Assembly: GCA_003522145.1 (NCBI GenBank) | Contig: DPGD01000041.1 | Span: forward strand, 1-40,024 | DNA from: Clostridiales bacterium | Lineage (GTDB): Bacteria > Bacillota > Clostridia > Oscillospirales > CAG-272 | Length of the DNA stretch: 40,024 nt | Direction of reading: 5' to 3' | Shown here: positions 15,608-24,141 of the stretch, piece by piece | How the letters are laid out: every line of letters starts with the position of its first letter | How positions within the stretch are numbered: position 1 is the stretch's first letter | Program-made: the position numbers and the translations under genes | Notes under the pieces: model-generated | Databases searched by the model: none | Told to the model about the DNA's origin: nothing | What the model saw: only the letters and a program-made list of their open reading frames with translations

Positions 15608-17437
15608 ATGAAAAAACAACCCGCACTTCCCTCCTGTGCCAGCGTTTTCGGCACCTCCACATTCCCGGCAATCGACAATCAGGGAGGCATCGGCTCCTGC
15701 GCTTCCCAGTCCATCACCAGAAACCAGTTCACCAATGCCTATGCCCGTTACATCCAGAGCATTGAGGAAGGCTCCGCCTATTGTCCCCGGGACAATGGCG
15801 CTCTTCCCTTTACGCCCAAGTTCACCTTCAATTTTTCCGGTGCGGGCACAGTCTGGGTGTACGATATTCTGAAGGAACAGGGCTGTCTGCGTCAGGCTGA
15901 CGCTCCCTTCCACAAGAACGAGGACGGCGGCTCGGTTATAAAAGATAAGGACGGCAACCTTTACACCGATACTTCCTCCTGGTGCGTGAAGGAAGGCGAA
16001 ATGGAGAAGGCTCTGTCCGCAAGAATCCGGAACTTCAAGCAGGTCTGGTTCACCAAGGAACCCTATTCTGAAAAGCTGACCACCAGCGAAGCCGGACAAA
16101 AACTGATCGTCTCGATCAAAGAGGCCATTGTTCGGGGAGATGCCGTAGTCACCGGCGGATACCCTGCCCGTTGGGTCTTCGGACAGTTGGACGGTTGCGG
16201 AACACTGGGCGGTGTCGGGGAAGCCGCTGTGGTCGCCGCCGCAGGCAATGCCGGTGGCGGACATCAGGTTACTCTCGTGGGATACGATGATAATGTTACC
16301 GCAACCTTCGGCGGAGTGCGCCTGAAGGGTGCCTTCCAGATTGCCAACTCCTACGGCGCCGGCTGGCAGAACAAAGGATTGACCTGGCTCATGTACGACG
16401 CTGTCAACACCGTTTCCGCTTATCCGGAATTGAACAACAGTGCGCTCTATTCCGGACCCATGTATCTGACTCCCAGCCAGAATATGTCGATGTTCCCCTC
16501 CAGCCTTGCCCAGGAAAATCAGGAGCTCGGTTTCGAGGAAGAAGGAACTTTTGAGATTTACGGCAAGAGCTACCCCGCTTTTTACATCAAGGACGGCGCA
16601 AAATACCTTTCCTACAAAAAAGAAAAGGGCGAACGGGGCCTGTTCCTTTCCGAAGAAAAATCGGTTCGGTTTGCCTTTATTCCCTACGGGGATATGCTGA
16701 CCTTTGAAACCTCCGACAAGCAGTACGCCAAGGAAGAATTCAACGGAAGCTACTGGGTCTACGGCGTGGACAAGGAAGATACGCCCGAAGGAATGCGGGT
16801 GTTGGATGCGGGCGTGGGGTATTCCAGCTCCGGCAGAAAGGTGAATTTTGCTACGCACAATGCCGCAAGATACCCTGAAGCCAAATCCTGGGAGCTGGAA
16901 AAAGCGCCCAAGGGCAACTTCACTTCCAGACTTTCCATAGCCGCAGGCAAGGGGCAGGCTTCCGAAAGAGGCTGGGCGTTGGATCAGTTCTGCTTCTTGG
17001 ATTGGACCAAGGATGTGGTGCTGGGTATGCCGGAGCTTTATGTCAAGGCTACCGTCACCGCCACCGACAGAGAGTGCTTCCGGATCCTGCTGACAAGAAA
17101 GGAAAAGGGCGGCTCTCTGACCAAAAAGTTCACCCCTGCCATTTTCCGCTACAGCCAGTTCCATCCCACCTACTGCGACCGGAAAAAGGGCGAATATGTG
17201 AACTTTGAAGGAAAACTGAAGGGCGGCGAATGCACCGGATACTTCGCTTTCTCCTATGAGCCCCTACTGAAGCTCCCCAAAGGCAAGACCATGAACGACT
17301 ACGAGTGGGGTATTGAGTTTAAAAAAGGCAGAAAAGGCAAGGCAGCTTTGGTGGATGCCACCCTTTGCAACTCCGACAAGGAGACACTGGCTACTGCAAA
17401 AGCCGAAAACGGCAAGATCACCTTTGTGTTGAACTGA
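15608..17437 (+). CDS. Papain-like cysteine protease paralogue 1, no signal peptide
   Basis: The protein is 609 aa. The ATG at 15608 follows AAAGGA at about 11 bases. The frame stays open upstream, but that part is ahead of the promoter and low in complexity. The papain-type (C1) catalytic set is present: Gln25 and Cys31 in NQGGIGSCAS, His219 in GGGHQVTLVGYDD and Asn247 in ANSYGAGW. The peptidase domain covers about 15-280. A small beta module (about 315-370, AFYIKDGAKYLSYKKE) and a shared beta-sandwich-like domain (about 450-600, from FCFLDWTKDVVLGMPELYVK) follow. Unlike paralogues 2 and 3 it has neither signal peptide nor Ser/Thr/Pro linker, so it begins directly at the catalytic domain and should stay in the cytoplasm unless exported another way. 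The substrate is unknown. It is the first gene of a three-paralogue cluster. Confidence 0.8.
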   Translation: MKKQPALPSCASVFGTSTFPAIDNQGGIGSCASQSITRNQFTNAYARYIQSIEEGSAYCPRDNGALPFTPKFTFNFSGAGTVWVYDILKEQGCLRQADAPFHKNEDGGSVIKDKDGNLYTDTSSWCVKEGEMEKALSARIRNFKQVWFTKEPYSEKLTTSEAGQKLIVSIKEAIVRGDAVVTGGYPARWVFGQLDGCGTLGGVGEAAVVAAAGNAGGGHQVTLVGYDDNVTATFGGVRLKGAFQIANSYGAGWQNKGLTWLMYDAVNTVSAYPELNNSALYSGPMYLTPSQNMSMFPSSLAQENQELGFEEEGTFEIYGKSYPAFYIKDGAKYLSYKKEKGERGLFLSEEKSVRFAFIPYGDMLTFETSDKQYAKEEFNGSYWVYGVDKEDTPEGMRVLDAGVGYSSSGRKVNFATHNAARYPEAKSWELEKAPKGNFTSRLSIAAGKGQASERGWALDQFCFLDWTKDVVLGMPELYVKATVTATDRECFRILLTRKEKGGSLTKKFTPAIFRYSQFHPTYCDRKKGEYVNFEGKLKGGECTGYFAFSYEPLLKLPKGKTMNDYEWGIEFKKGRKGKAALVDATLCNSDKETLATAKAENGKITFVLN

Positions 17438-17479
17438 TCCCCGTTTCCAAAAAAAAAACGGAACGGGGCAGAACCGAAC

Positions 17480-17533
17480 AGCGTCAGGCAGAAGAATGTA
17501 CTGCATTTTTCACAAATTGCCTGACGCTTTTTT
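17480..17533 (+). terminator. Intrinsic terminator of protease paralogue 1
   Basis: GCGTCAGGCA (17481-17490) pairs perfectly with TGCCTGACGC (17518-17527) and is followed by six T. A weaker CCCCGTT/AACGGGG hairpin with an A-rich loop precedes it at 17438-17467. Confidence 0.88.
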
Positions 17534-17584
17534 GTATAATCCGCCGTTTTTCCAAAAGCACTTCTTCAAAAACGGGTAAATTTA

Positions 17585-17613
17585 TTGACAATCGGCGGAA
17601 AAAGAGATAAAAT
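17585..17613 (+). promoter_or_regulatory. Strong sigma-A-type promoter of protease paralogue 2
   Basis: TTGACA (17585-17590), a 17-nt spacer and TAAAAT (17608-17613). The leader before the TTG start is about 70 nt. Confidence 0.8.
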
Positions 17614-17687
17614 GACAGTGGTCGTGCGCTCTGCACGGTCAATTTGTTTCCGATTGGTTTCTATCGGATTATTCGGAGGTACATATT

Positions 17688-20429
17688 TTGAGAAAAAACC
17701 TATCCTTGCTTCTGGCACTTCTGTTGATCTCCTTAGCCCTGGTGTCCTGCGGTGCTTCCACAACTTCCGGAAATTCTGCGCCCACCAGCCCCGCAACAAC
17801 CGCTCCGTCCTCCGAATCTGTCGGTTCGGAAACCTCCGGAACGGAAACACCCGTATCCACACCTACGGAATCGCCTGCCACGCCGACAGAAACAGATACG
17901 CCTTCCGCCACGACCACAGAGCCTGCGGAGCCTCTGCCGGCATATTCCACCCTTATGGGCACCAAACATCTGCCCAAGCCCGATGCTCAGGGCGGAATCG
18001 GCTGCTGCACCTCCGAGGGTGTGACCTATACGCAGTTTACCGTGGCCGTCTCCCAGTATATGAATAAGTACTATCCGGAATTGAACTGGGACCCTTCTTC
18101 GGGAAATGCGGACTATATTTTTTCTCCCAAATTCACCTATAACTTTTCCGGTTCCGGTACGGAATACTGCTATAATGTACTGAAGGACTCGGGATGCCTT
18201 CCCATGAGCATCTGCATTACCGAAAAAGGCCCCTCCTCCTCAAACACTTGGGGCGGCTCCATTGCGAACAGCAATCAAAGCCGTGCCTGGGATGTGGCCG
18301 AAGGCAATATGTACAGGGCTCTCAGCTTCCGCCTGAACAATTTTGAAGAAATCGAGTATGCCAGCACCAACGGCGGACAGTTGACCACCGATCAGACCGG
18401 TCAGCAGCTGCTTGAAAAAATCAAGCGGACTCTCAATGAGGGCAACGCTGTCGCCATTTGCGGATGGTCTTCCTACTGGCAATACGGCACCCTCTCTGCC
18501 GATGGCGTGGGAAATCTGGGCAAACGCGGGGAGTCCGTCATCTGGAACGGATACAAATCCTCCACCTCCACTTCCGACGGCAACCACTGTGTCGCCATCA
18601 TCGGTTATGACGATGACATCACCTTCACCAGGGGCGGTGTCACCATGAAAGGTGCTTTTCTGGTGCGCAACTCCTGGGGCAGCTGGTGCAACAACGGCAA
18701 TGTGTGGATGATGTACGATGCCTGCAACAAGACTTCGGAATTTGCATTGTTCAATGTACCCGCCTTCTACACCGGTGTGGCAGGTGTCTGCGTGAACAGC
18801 CTGACCACCTCCGTTCCCTACTCCTCCAATGCCAACCTGACCACGACGATCATTCCTGTGGGCGAATACGCTCAGGGGGAAAAGACATACGCCACCTTCT
18901 ACATCGCTTCCCAGGACGGCAAAAAGTTTGTGAGCTATAAAGACGGAAAGCTCAGCGTGGTCACCACTGCCGACGAAAACTGTGTTTTTGCCGAGATTCC
19001 CTATAAGGATCTGGTCGAAGACGCAGCCGCCGCCTTCAAAAATGCTTCGGTGCTTTTGGCTGTGAATGATTCGGAAGGCCGGTATCTTGCTTTAAATTCC
19101 GCTTCCTGCGTGAGCAAACTGATTCTGTCTGACGACCTGACCGCCGCCGACCGGGTCTGCTTTGCGCTGAACCGGATGAGCATCGGAACAGACAGCAAAA
19201 AAGAGGTGTTCCTCTGCTCTGCCGCTGCTTTCAACACCTCCGAATTCCAACGAACCGGCACGCTCTACCGTTTCAGCTTCACCTATTGGGACAAGGATAT
19301 TGTAGTCGGTTCTCCCAAGCTGACGGTGGAAGCGGAGGTTTCGGTGGTCAACCGCAACAACCTGTGTATTGAACTGAACCGTACCGATAGAAACGGAGGC
19401 TATATGGTCTTTTCTCCCTCCTCCATGCGCTATCATGTTTCAGGAGTTCTTCCGGGACTGGAGGGAGTCGGAAATGCCGGAATTACCCTTTCCGGAAATG
19501 TCACCTCCGTCACCGAGGAAACCGGGTATTTTGCATTCGCCTTTGATTCCCTTGCCCTGAAGGATTTCAATGTTGAGGATTATATCTGGGGCGTAAGGGT
19601 CCGAGGAGAGGATGTGACCGTCAGAAGCCTGAAGCTGCTTGACGAAAAGGGGAATGTGCTTTGCTCTGTGACCACTCCGGACGAAGAAAAGCTTCCCAAG
19701 GACGAGTCCACTGTTTTCTACTTCAACATGGAAGGCGAAAAGAAGGCCTACCTCGGCAGCGGAGACTTCCGGCTTGTTCATGTTGCGACCGGAAAGACGC
19801 TGTCTTTGGGCAGTACCGCTACCCGTTTTGCCTTAAGCTCCGGAAGCACCGCAGACAAGGAAAAAACTACCTTTTACCTGAACTATGACGAAGAATCGGG
19901 TGACTGCTTCTTCTACAACTACAAGAACGAAGAACTCAATTATGTGTTCGATATTTCCGGATCGGAAATCAAATCCGGAGTGACTGTGAAGATGAATCCC
20001 ATTCGGAAAAACCGGACGGATTTCCAGACCTGGACAATTACCGTAGATGAAAAAGATCAGGTGCGCATTTCGCTGAAAAGCGCTCCCGAATACGCTTTCG
20101 GCTATGACGGCAAGGATTTCTGCCTGAGTTCCGATTCCTCCGATCAGTTCTTATGGAAGCTGGTTCCTGCCGATGTCCGTACACCCGGAACGGAAGTAAC
20201 GCCCGCTGACGAGGGGCACACCTTGACTGTGCATACTCCCGACGGCTACAAAGAGGGCGCTTTGCAGGTGAAGATCTACAAAGAGAACACCTTAACGGAA
20301 ACGCTGGAAGGAACGCCCAAAGACGGCGTGCTGACCATCGAAACATCCTTACAGTCCGGCATCTATCTGATTGTTCCCACACAAAACGGAAAGAAGCTCG
20401 GAGCAAGTCTTGTCTACATTGTTAAATAA
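17688..20429 (+). CDS. Lipoprotein papain-like cysteine protease paralogue 2 with ricin-like domain
   Basis: The protein is 913 aa. The start is a TTG at 17688 with GGAGG eight bases upstream. MRKNLSLLLALLLISLALVSC is a lipoprotein signal with lipid-carrying Cys21. A Ser/Thr/Pro-rich linker runs to about residue 83. The peptidase domain (about 85-370) has Gln101, Cys107 (GIGCCTS), His300 (GNHCVAIIGYDD) and Asn328 (VRNSWGSW), so it should be active outside the membrane. A small beta module (about 395-450), the beta-sandwich-like domain shared with the paralogues (about 520-670), a ricin-type beta-trefoil-like region (about 690-830, with FQTWTI) and a terminal beta domain (to 913) follow. It is probably anchored on the outer face of the membrane to cut peptides or proteins while bound to glycans. 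The substrate is unknown. Confidence 0.83.
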   Translation: MRKNLSLLLALLLISLALVSCGASTTSGNSAPTSPATTAPSSESVGSETSGTETPVSTPTESPATPTETDTPSATTTEPAEPLPAYSTLMGTKHLPKPDAQGGIGCCTSEGVTYTQFTVAVSQYMNKYYPELNWDPSSGNADYIFSPKFTYNFSGSGTEYCYNVLKDSGCLPMSICITEKGPSSSNTWGGSIANSNQSRAWDVAEGNMYRALSFRLNNFEEIEYASTNGGQLTTDQTGQQLLEKIKRTLNEGNAVAICGWSSYWQYGTLSADGVGNLGKRGESVIWNGYKSSTSTSDGNHCVAIIGYDDDITFTRGGVTMKGAFLVRNSWGSWCNNGNVWMMYDACNKTSEFALFNVPAFYTGVAGVCVNSLTTSVPYSSNANLTTTIIPVGEYAQGEKTYATFYIASQDGKKFVSYKDGKLSVVTTADENCVFAEIPYKDLVEDAAAAFKNASVLLAVNDSEGRYLALNSASCVSKLILSDDLTAADRVCFALNRMSIGTDSKKEVFLCSAAAFNTSEFQRTGTLYRFSFTYWDKDIVVGSPKLTVEAEVSVVNRNNLCIELNRTDRNGGYMVFSPSSMRYHVSGVLPGLEGVGNAGITLSGNVTSVTEETGYFAFAFDSLALKDFNVEDYIWGVRVRGEDVTVRSLKLLDEKGNVLCSVTTPDEEKLPKDESTVFYFNMEGEKKAYLGSGDFRLVHVATGKTLSLGSTATRFALSSGSTADKEKTTFYLNYDEESGDCFFYNYKNEELNYVFDISGSEIKSGVTVKMNPIRKNRTDFQTWTITVDEKDQVRISLKSAPEYAFGYDGKDFCLSSDSSDQFLWKLVPADVRTPGTEVTPADEGHTLTVHTPDGYKEGALQVKIYKENTLTETLEGTPKDGVLTIETSLQSGIYLIVPTQNGKKLGASLVYIVK

Positions 20430-20435
20430 AAATCA

Positions 20436-20468
20436 GTGGGTGCCACAAACGGTCTTTGCGGCACCCAC
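20436..20468 (+). terminator. Hairpin after protease paralogue 2, weak terminator or spacer fold
   Basis: GTGGGTGCC (20436-20444) pairs perfectly with GGCACCCAC (20460-20468). The following sequence CCTGCATTTT is only weakly T-rich. No separate promoter for murI is evident in the 78-bp gap, so some transcripts may read through. Confidence 0.5.
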
Positions 20469-20507
20469 CCTGCATTTTCAGATTTGGAAACCAAACAGAA
20501 AGGATTC

Positions 20508-21299
20508 ATGGAATCTATGAAGAATATATCTGACTGTCCCATAGGAGTTTTTGATTCGGGCGTGGGCGGAATCAGTGTTCTCTCTGCCCTGCGCAGGGAA
20601 TTGCCCTTTGAGGATTTTGTCTACTTCGGGGATTCCGCCCACGCTCCCTACGGTACCAAAACACCGGAAGAGGTCCTGCAATTCTCCGAACAAATCCTAA
20701 CGCATTTCAGAACCGTTCCGGTAAAGGCACTGGTGATTGCCTGCAACACCGCCACAGCGGCGGCGGCAGATACCCTGCGTCAGCGCTATGTTCAACTGCC
20801 CATCATCGGCGTGGAACCGGCCATCAAACCGGCAGCTACCTTTACCGAGCATCCCAAGGTTCTGATTCTGGCCACACCGATGACCCTTTGTCTTGAAAAA
20901 TTCCGCCATCTGCTGAAAAGCCTTGAAGAAAAGGCTGATTTTTTCCTCCTGCCCTGTCCGGGACTGGTGGAGCTGATCGAACAGGGAAAAACCGATTGTC
21001 CCGAAACCGAAGGGTATTTGCGCCAAACCCTTGCGTCCTATCTGGATGCCCCTCCCGATGCGGTGGTTCTGGGGTGCACCCATTTTCCCTTTGTAAAACC
21101 GCTTCTGCAAAAGCTGTTCGGAGAAAAGGTGCGCTTCTTTGACGGCGCAGAGGGGACGGCACGGCAGTTGCACCGCCGGCTGGAAGAATCGGAGCTTTTG
21201 TCTGCACGGACAGCGGAAGGCTCCCTAAGACTGGAAAGCAGCGATCCGTCCGGGCAGGCGGTTCGCCTGATGCAGACGCTTCTGAACCGTTTGGTTTGA
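20508..21299 (+). CDS. murI: Glutamate racemase
   Basis: The protein is 263 aa, the normal length. The ATG at 20508 has AAAGGA close by (3-nt gap), and a second in-frame ATG at 20517 is the alternative start. The two catalytic cysteines are Cys79 in ACNTATA and Cys190 in LGCTHFP, and Asp16 lies in GVFDSGVGG. Tyr-Gly in APYGTKT is also typical. The enzyme converts L- to D-glutamate for peptidoglycan in the cytoplasm. It sits inside the protease cluster between paralogues 2 and 3, and may be co-transcribed with paralogue 2. An essential cell-wall enzyme there may be chance or may point to a link between the proteases and the wall. Confidence 0.93.
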   Translation: MESMKNISDCPIGVFDSGVGGISVLSALRRELPFEDFVYFGDSAHAPYGTKTPEEVLQFSEQILTHFRTVPVKALVIACNTATAAAADTLRQRYVQLPIIGVEPAIKPAATFTEHPKVLILATPMTLCLEKFRHLLKSLEEKADFFLLPCPGLVELIEQGKTDCPETEGYLRQTLASYLDAPPDAVVLGCTHFPFVKPLLQKLFGEKVRFFDGAEGTARQLHRRLEESELLSARTAEGSLRLESSDPSGQAVRLMQTLLNRLV

Positions 21300-21372
21300 T
21301 CTGTTACGGATTCTTAAAAATTCTCAAATAGTGCCGAATTATAAATATTTTGTATATTCTTCTGCCAAGCAC

Positions 21373-21401
21373 TTGACTTTTTGGTTATTTTAGACTATAC
21401 T
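21373..21401 (+). promoter_or_regulatory. Strong sigma-A-type promoter of protease paralogue 3
   Basis: TTGACT (21373-21378), a 17-nt spacer and TATACT (21396-21401), followed by an A+T-rich leader of about 37 nt. Confidence 0.8.
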
Positions 21402-21444
21402 GTTCCTATCCAGATAAGAAAATTTAATTTTGGAGGTAATCAAA

Positions 21445-23979
21445 TTGAAACGTTATCTTGCCCTTCTGCTTGCGGTATTGATGTGCGCTTCGGCAGTTGC
21501 GCTCAGCGCCTGCTCGTCCAGCACCACCGCAAACACGAACCCCACAGCCACTCCGACTGAGAATTCTCCGACAGCTTCTGCGGGCACCGATGATCCGACG
21601 ACAGCTTCGCCTACTCAGGGTGAAAATAAAAACGAAATTTTCAAGCCGGAAAGCGAAATCAACAATCCGGTTTTCAACGATCTGAAGAAAACTCCTATAA
21701 TCTATGACCATCAGGAAGCAGAGTCTCTGCCCTCCTCCTTCACTTTGATGGGCTACGATACTCTTCCCGCTCCTCTGAAGTCCTCGAACTATAAGGATGT
21801 TTCCTGCAACCCTGCCAACGCAGTGGTCTATATGCAGTTCACCAATGCCGTGGCTCAGTATCTGAAAAGCAAGGGCGATACTTCGCTTACTCCCAGCACC
21901 AACTTCAGCTCCTGCTTCTCTCCCAAATTTACCAGCCAGTACGCAAACACCTTGACGGCATCCTACGACATTTTAATTGAAAACGGCTGTCTGACCATTG
22001 GGGACGACTATTTCGGCCAGTCTTTCGGTCAGTACCAGATCATGAAGAACAGCGATACCTACAACACCACCTCCACCGCATGGAAGGTTTCCAAGGAGGA
22101 TGCCTTCAAAGCCATGCAGTACCGTCTGAACCGTTACGAGCAGGTCAATACCTCCTACAAGGATCGTCTGACCACCGGAATCGGTTACTTTGACGCTATC
22201 GACAACTGCATCAAGATCACCAACAGCACCAACGGCCAGAAGTTCCTGAAGAAAGTCAAGGACGCCCTGGTGACCGGAAATGTGGTTGTGGCACAGAACT
22301 ATCTGGATCGTTGGGTCTATATGACCCTGGATTCCGACACCGGCAGTGCCAAATCCGGCGATACCGTGATTCCCTTTGCGACCAATGTTTCCACCTCAAA
22401 CGGTACAACTTCCCCCTATCAGCTCTGCGTTCTGGGCTATGATGACAGCGTTACCTACACCAGAGGCAAGACCACGATGACCGGTGCCTTCTTAGTCTGC
22501 AATGTGAGCGACGATACCTGGGGCACCAACGGTTATGCCTGGGTGATGTATGATGCTCTGAACGGTAAGTCCGAAAGCGAAAGCTTCAATAAAGACTTTG
22601 AAGATCTGATTCCCGACAAGCAGGAGCGCGGTCTGGCGCTGGATGTGTTCACATTTACCTACTGGGATTGCGATGTGACCACCGAAATGCCCTCTCTTTA
22701 TGCTCTTGTGGAGCTGTCGGTTGCCAACCGGAACTCTTTCACCATCAAGATGAGCAGAACCGATGTGATCGGCCGCTCCAATAAGCTGACTCAGTATCAG
22801 ACTGCGTACTCTTCCGGCACTTACGCCACCACCTACGGCGTGAACGACAAGAAGGAAGGCGAAGCCGAAAACACCAAGCACTGGTTCAACTTCAGCGGGC
22901 GTGTGGACGGCAGCGAAGGCACCGCCGTGTACCTGGTGAACATGACCAGACTTCTGAACTCCATGCCCGACGGCACATCCTATACCGACTTCCGTTTCGG
23001 CATTGAGGTTATTTCCACTTCTACGGATTCGCCGGTCACCCTGAAGAGCATCCGTATCTACACAGCTGACGGTACGGAAGTCACCTCCTCGGTCTATCCG
23101 GAAGGAAAGGTTCTGAACGGAAACTCCTCCAGCGAGAACTGCATCTTTGATTTCTCCGACACCGTGAAGAGAGATCTTTCCGTTGGTAACTACTACAGAC
23201 TGATGAATGTGGAAACCGGCGGATATATCACCAGAAAATCTTCCGTCTACCTGGTGGCAGGCTCCGGCGCTGAAAAATCCGGTTCCCTGCTGTTCCAGAT
23301 TCTCAGCAAGATCAGATACGGCACGGAATACAATGCAGATTATATTCCCAAATACAACATTCTGACCACCCAGAACGATAAGTCCACCACCTACAACAGA
23401 GCTTTGGACATTGCCGAGAATATGCCCGGTGTGGCCGTAAAGGCAAAGCTGCAGAACAGCGATGACGGCGGAACGGTCGATGTTCCCGGAAAGCGTTTCT
23501 TCCTCCAGAACTGGAGATTCTCCTACAATGACGACGGTACCGTATGCATCTATCTGGCTACCGAGACAACCACCTTCGCTTTGGGCGTGGATGCGGACGG
23601 CAATGTGGTTCTGGTCGAAGTGAAGGATACGCTGTCTGACAAGGTCAAGTGGGTCATGGTTCCCGAGTTCGATTCCACCATCAAGACCGCCTACACGGCA
23701 ACTGCCGAGAAGACCGAAGGCGGCGTAAGCGTAACCGGTACGGCTTCGGTGGCCTCCGGCAAGACCATTGTGGACCTGAAGATTTCTGTCTACAATGCGG
23801 AAGGAGTTCTTGTGGGCGAGTCCGACACCATCACGGGCGGCAAGGCGAAGGTAGCCTTGGACACTGTTGTGAACACCACTGCTACGGGTGTGCTCCGTGT
23901 GGAGATCACCGGCACTGTGAAGGTGAGCGATACGACCTATGAGGCACCCGTTGCCAACAGCTATATCATTGTACGGTAA
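21445..23979 (+). CDS. Lipoprotein papain-like paralogue 3, catalytically dead (pseudoprotease)
   Basis: The protein is 844 aa. The start is a TTG at 21445 with GGAGG eight bases upstream, the same layout as paralogue 2. MKRYLALLLAVLMCASAVALSAC is a lipoprotein signal (Cys23), followed by a Ser/Thr/Pro linker to about residue 95. The peptidase fold is kept, but the sites are not. Aligned to paralogues 1 and 2 through the following xxQF segment, the catalytic Cys is Asn122, with a Cys at 121. The oxyanion Gln is replaced, the His is Tyr325 (SPYQLCVLGYDD), and only Asn353 remains. The small beta module of paralogues 1 and 2 is missing. The shared beta-sandwich-like domain (about 400-560) and a ricin-like region (about 590-760) follow, with a terminal beta domain. 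It has a strong promoter and an intact frame, so it is expressed and probably acts in binding, not cleavage. Confidence 0.82.
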   Translation: MKRYLALLLAVLMCASAVALSACSSSTTANTNPTATPTENSPTASAGTDDPTTASPTQGENKNEIFKPESEINNPVFNDLKKTPIIYDHQEAESLPSSFTLMGYDTLPAPLKSSNYKDVSCNPANAVVYMQFTNAVAQYLKSKGDTSLTPSTNFSSCFSPKFTSQYANTLTASYDILIENGCLTIGDDYFGQSFGQYQIMKNSDTYNTTSTAWKVSKEDAFKAMQYRLNRYEQVNTSYKDRLTTGIGYFDAIDNCIKITNSTNGQKFLKKVKDALVTGNVVVAQNYLDRWVYMTLDSDTGSAKSGDTVIPFATNVSTSNGTTSPYQLCVLGYDDSVTYTRGKTTMTGAFLVCNVSDDTWGTNGYAWVMYDALNGKSESESFNKDFEDLIPDKQERGLALDVFTFTYWDCDVTTEMPSLYALVELSVANRNSFTIKMSRTDVIGRSNKLTQYQTAYSSGTYATTYGVNDKKEGEAENTKHWFNFSGRVDGSEGTAVYLVNMTRLLNSMPDGTSYTDFRFGIEVISTSTDSPVTLKSIRIYTADGTEVTSSVYPEGKVLNGNSSSENCIFDFSDTVKRDLSVGNYYRLMNVETGGYITRKSSVYLVAGSGAEKSGSLLFQILSKIRYGTEYNADYIPKYNILTTQNDKSTTYNRALDIAENMPGVAVKAKLQNSDDGGTVDVPGKRFFLQNWRFSYNDDGTVCIYLATETTTFALGVDADGNVVLVEVKDTLSDKVKWVMVPEFDSTIKTAYTATAEKTEGGVSVTGTASVASGKTIVDLKISVYNAEGVLVGESDTITGGKAKVALDTVVNTTATGVLRVEITGTVKVSDTTYEAPVANSYIIVR

Positions 23980-24021
23980 GCATCCGGGTCAAGATAAACC
24001 GCTTTACTCTTCTGTTGAAGC

Positions 24022-24058
24022 AGGGCGTTGCAGAGTCTATCTGCAACGCCCTTTTTTT
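24022..24058 (+). terminator. Strong intrinsic terminator of paralogue 3
   Basis: AGGGCGTTGCAGA (24022-24034) pairs perfectly with TCTGCAACGCCCT (24040-24052) around a 5-nt loop and is followed by a run of T. It separates the protease cluster from spoIIE. Confidence 0.93.
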
Positions 24059-24086
24059 CTTTGGTCAGCCTCTTTCGTTTCCCCTT

Positions 24087-24120
24087 TTCGACAGACTGTG
24101 CGATCCCTCCTTGCTATACT
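24087..24120 (+). promoter_or_regulatory. Spo0A-type promoter of spoIIE (0A box plus -10 with 21-nt spacing)
   Basis: TTCGACA (24087-24093) is exactly the complement of the TGTCGAA 0A box. TATACT (24115-24120) follows after 21 nt, and there is no sigma-A -35 at 17 nt. In Bacillus subtilis the Spo0A-activated spoIIE and spoIIG promoters are likewise sigma-A promoters with unusually long spacing (21-22 bp) and a 0A box over the -35 position. A poorer match, TTCGTTT, lies at 24074-24080. Confidence 0.7.
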
Positions 24121-24141
24121 GTAAAAAAAGGGGGACAAGCC

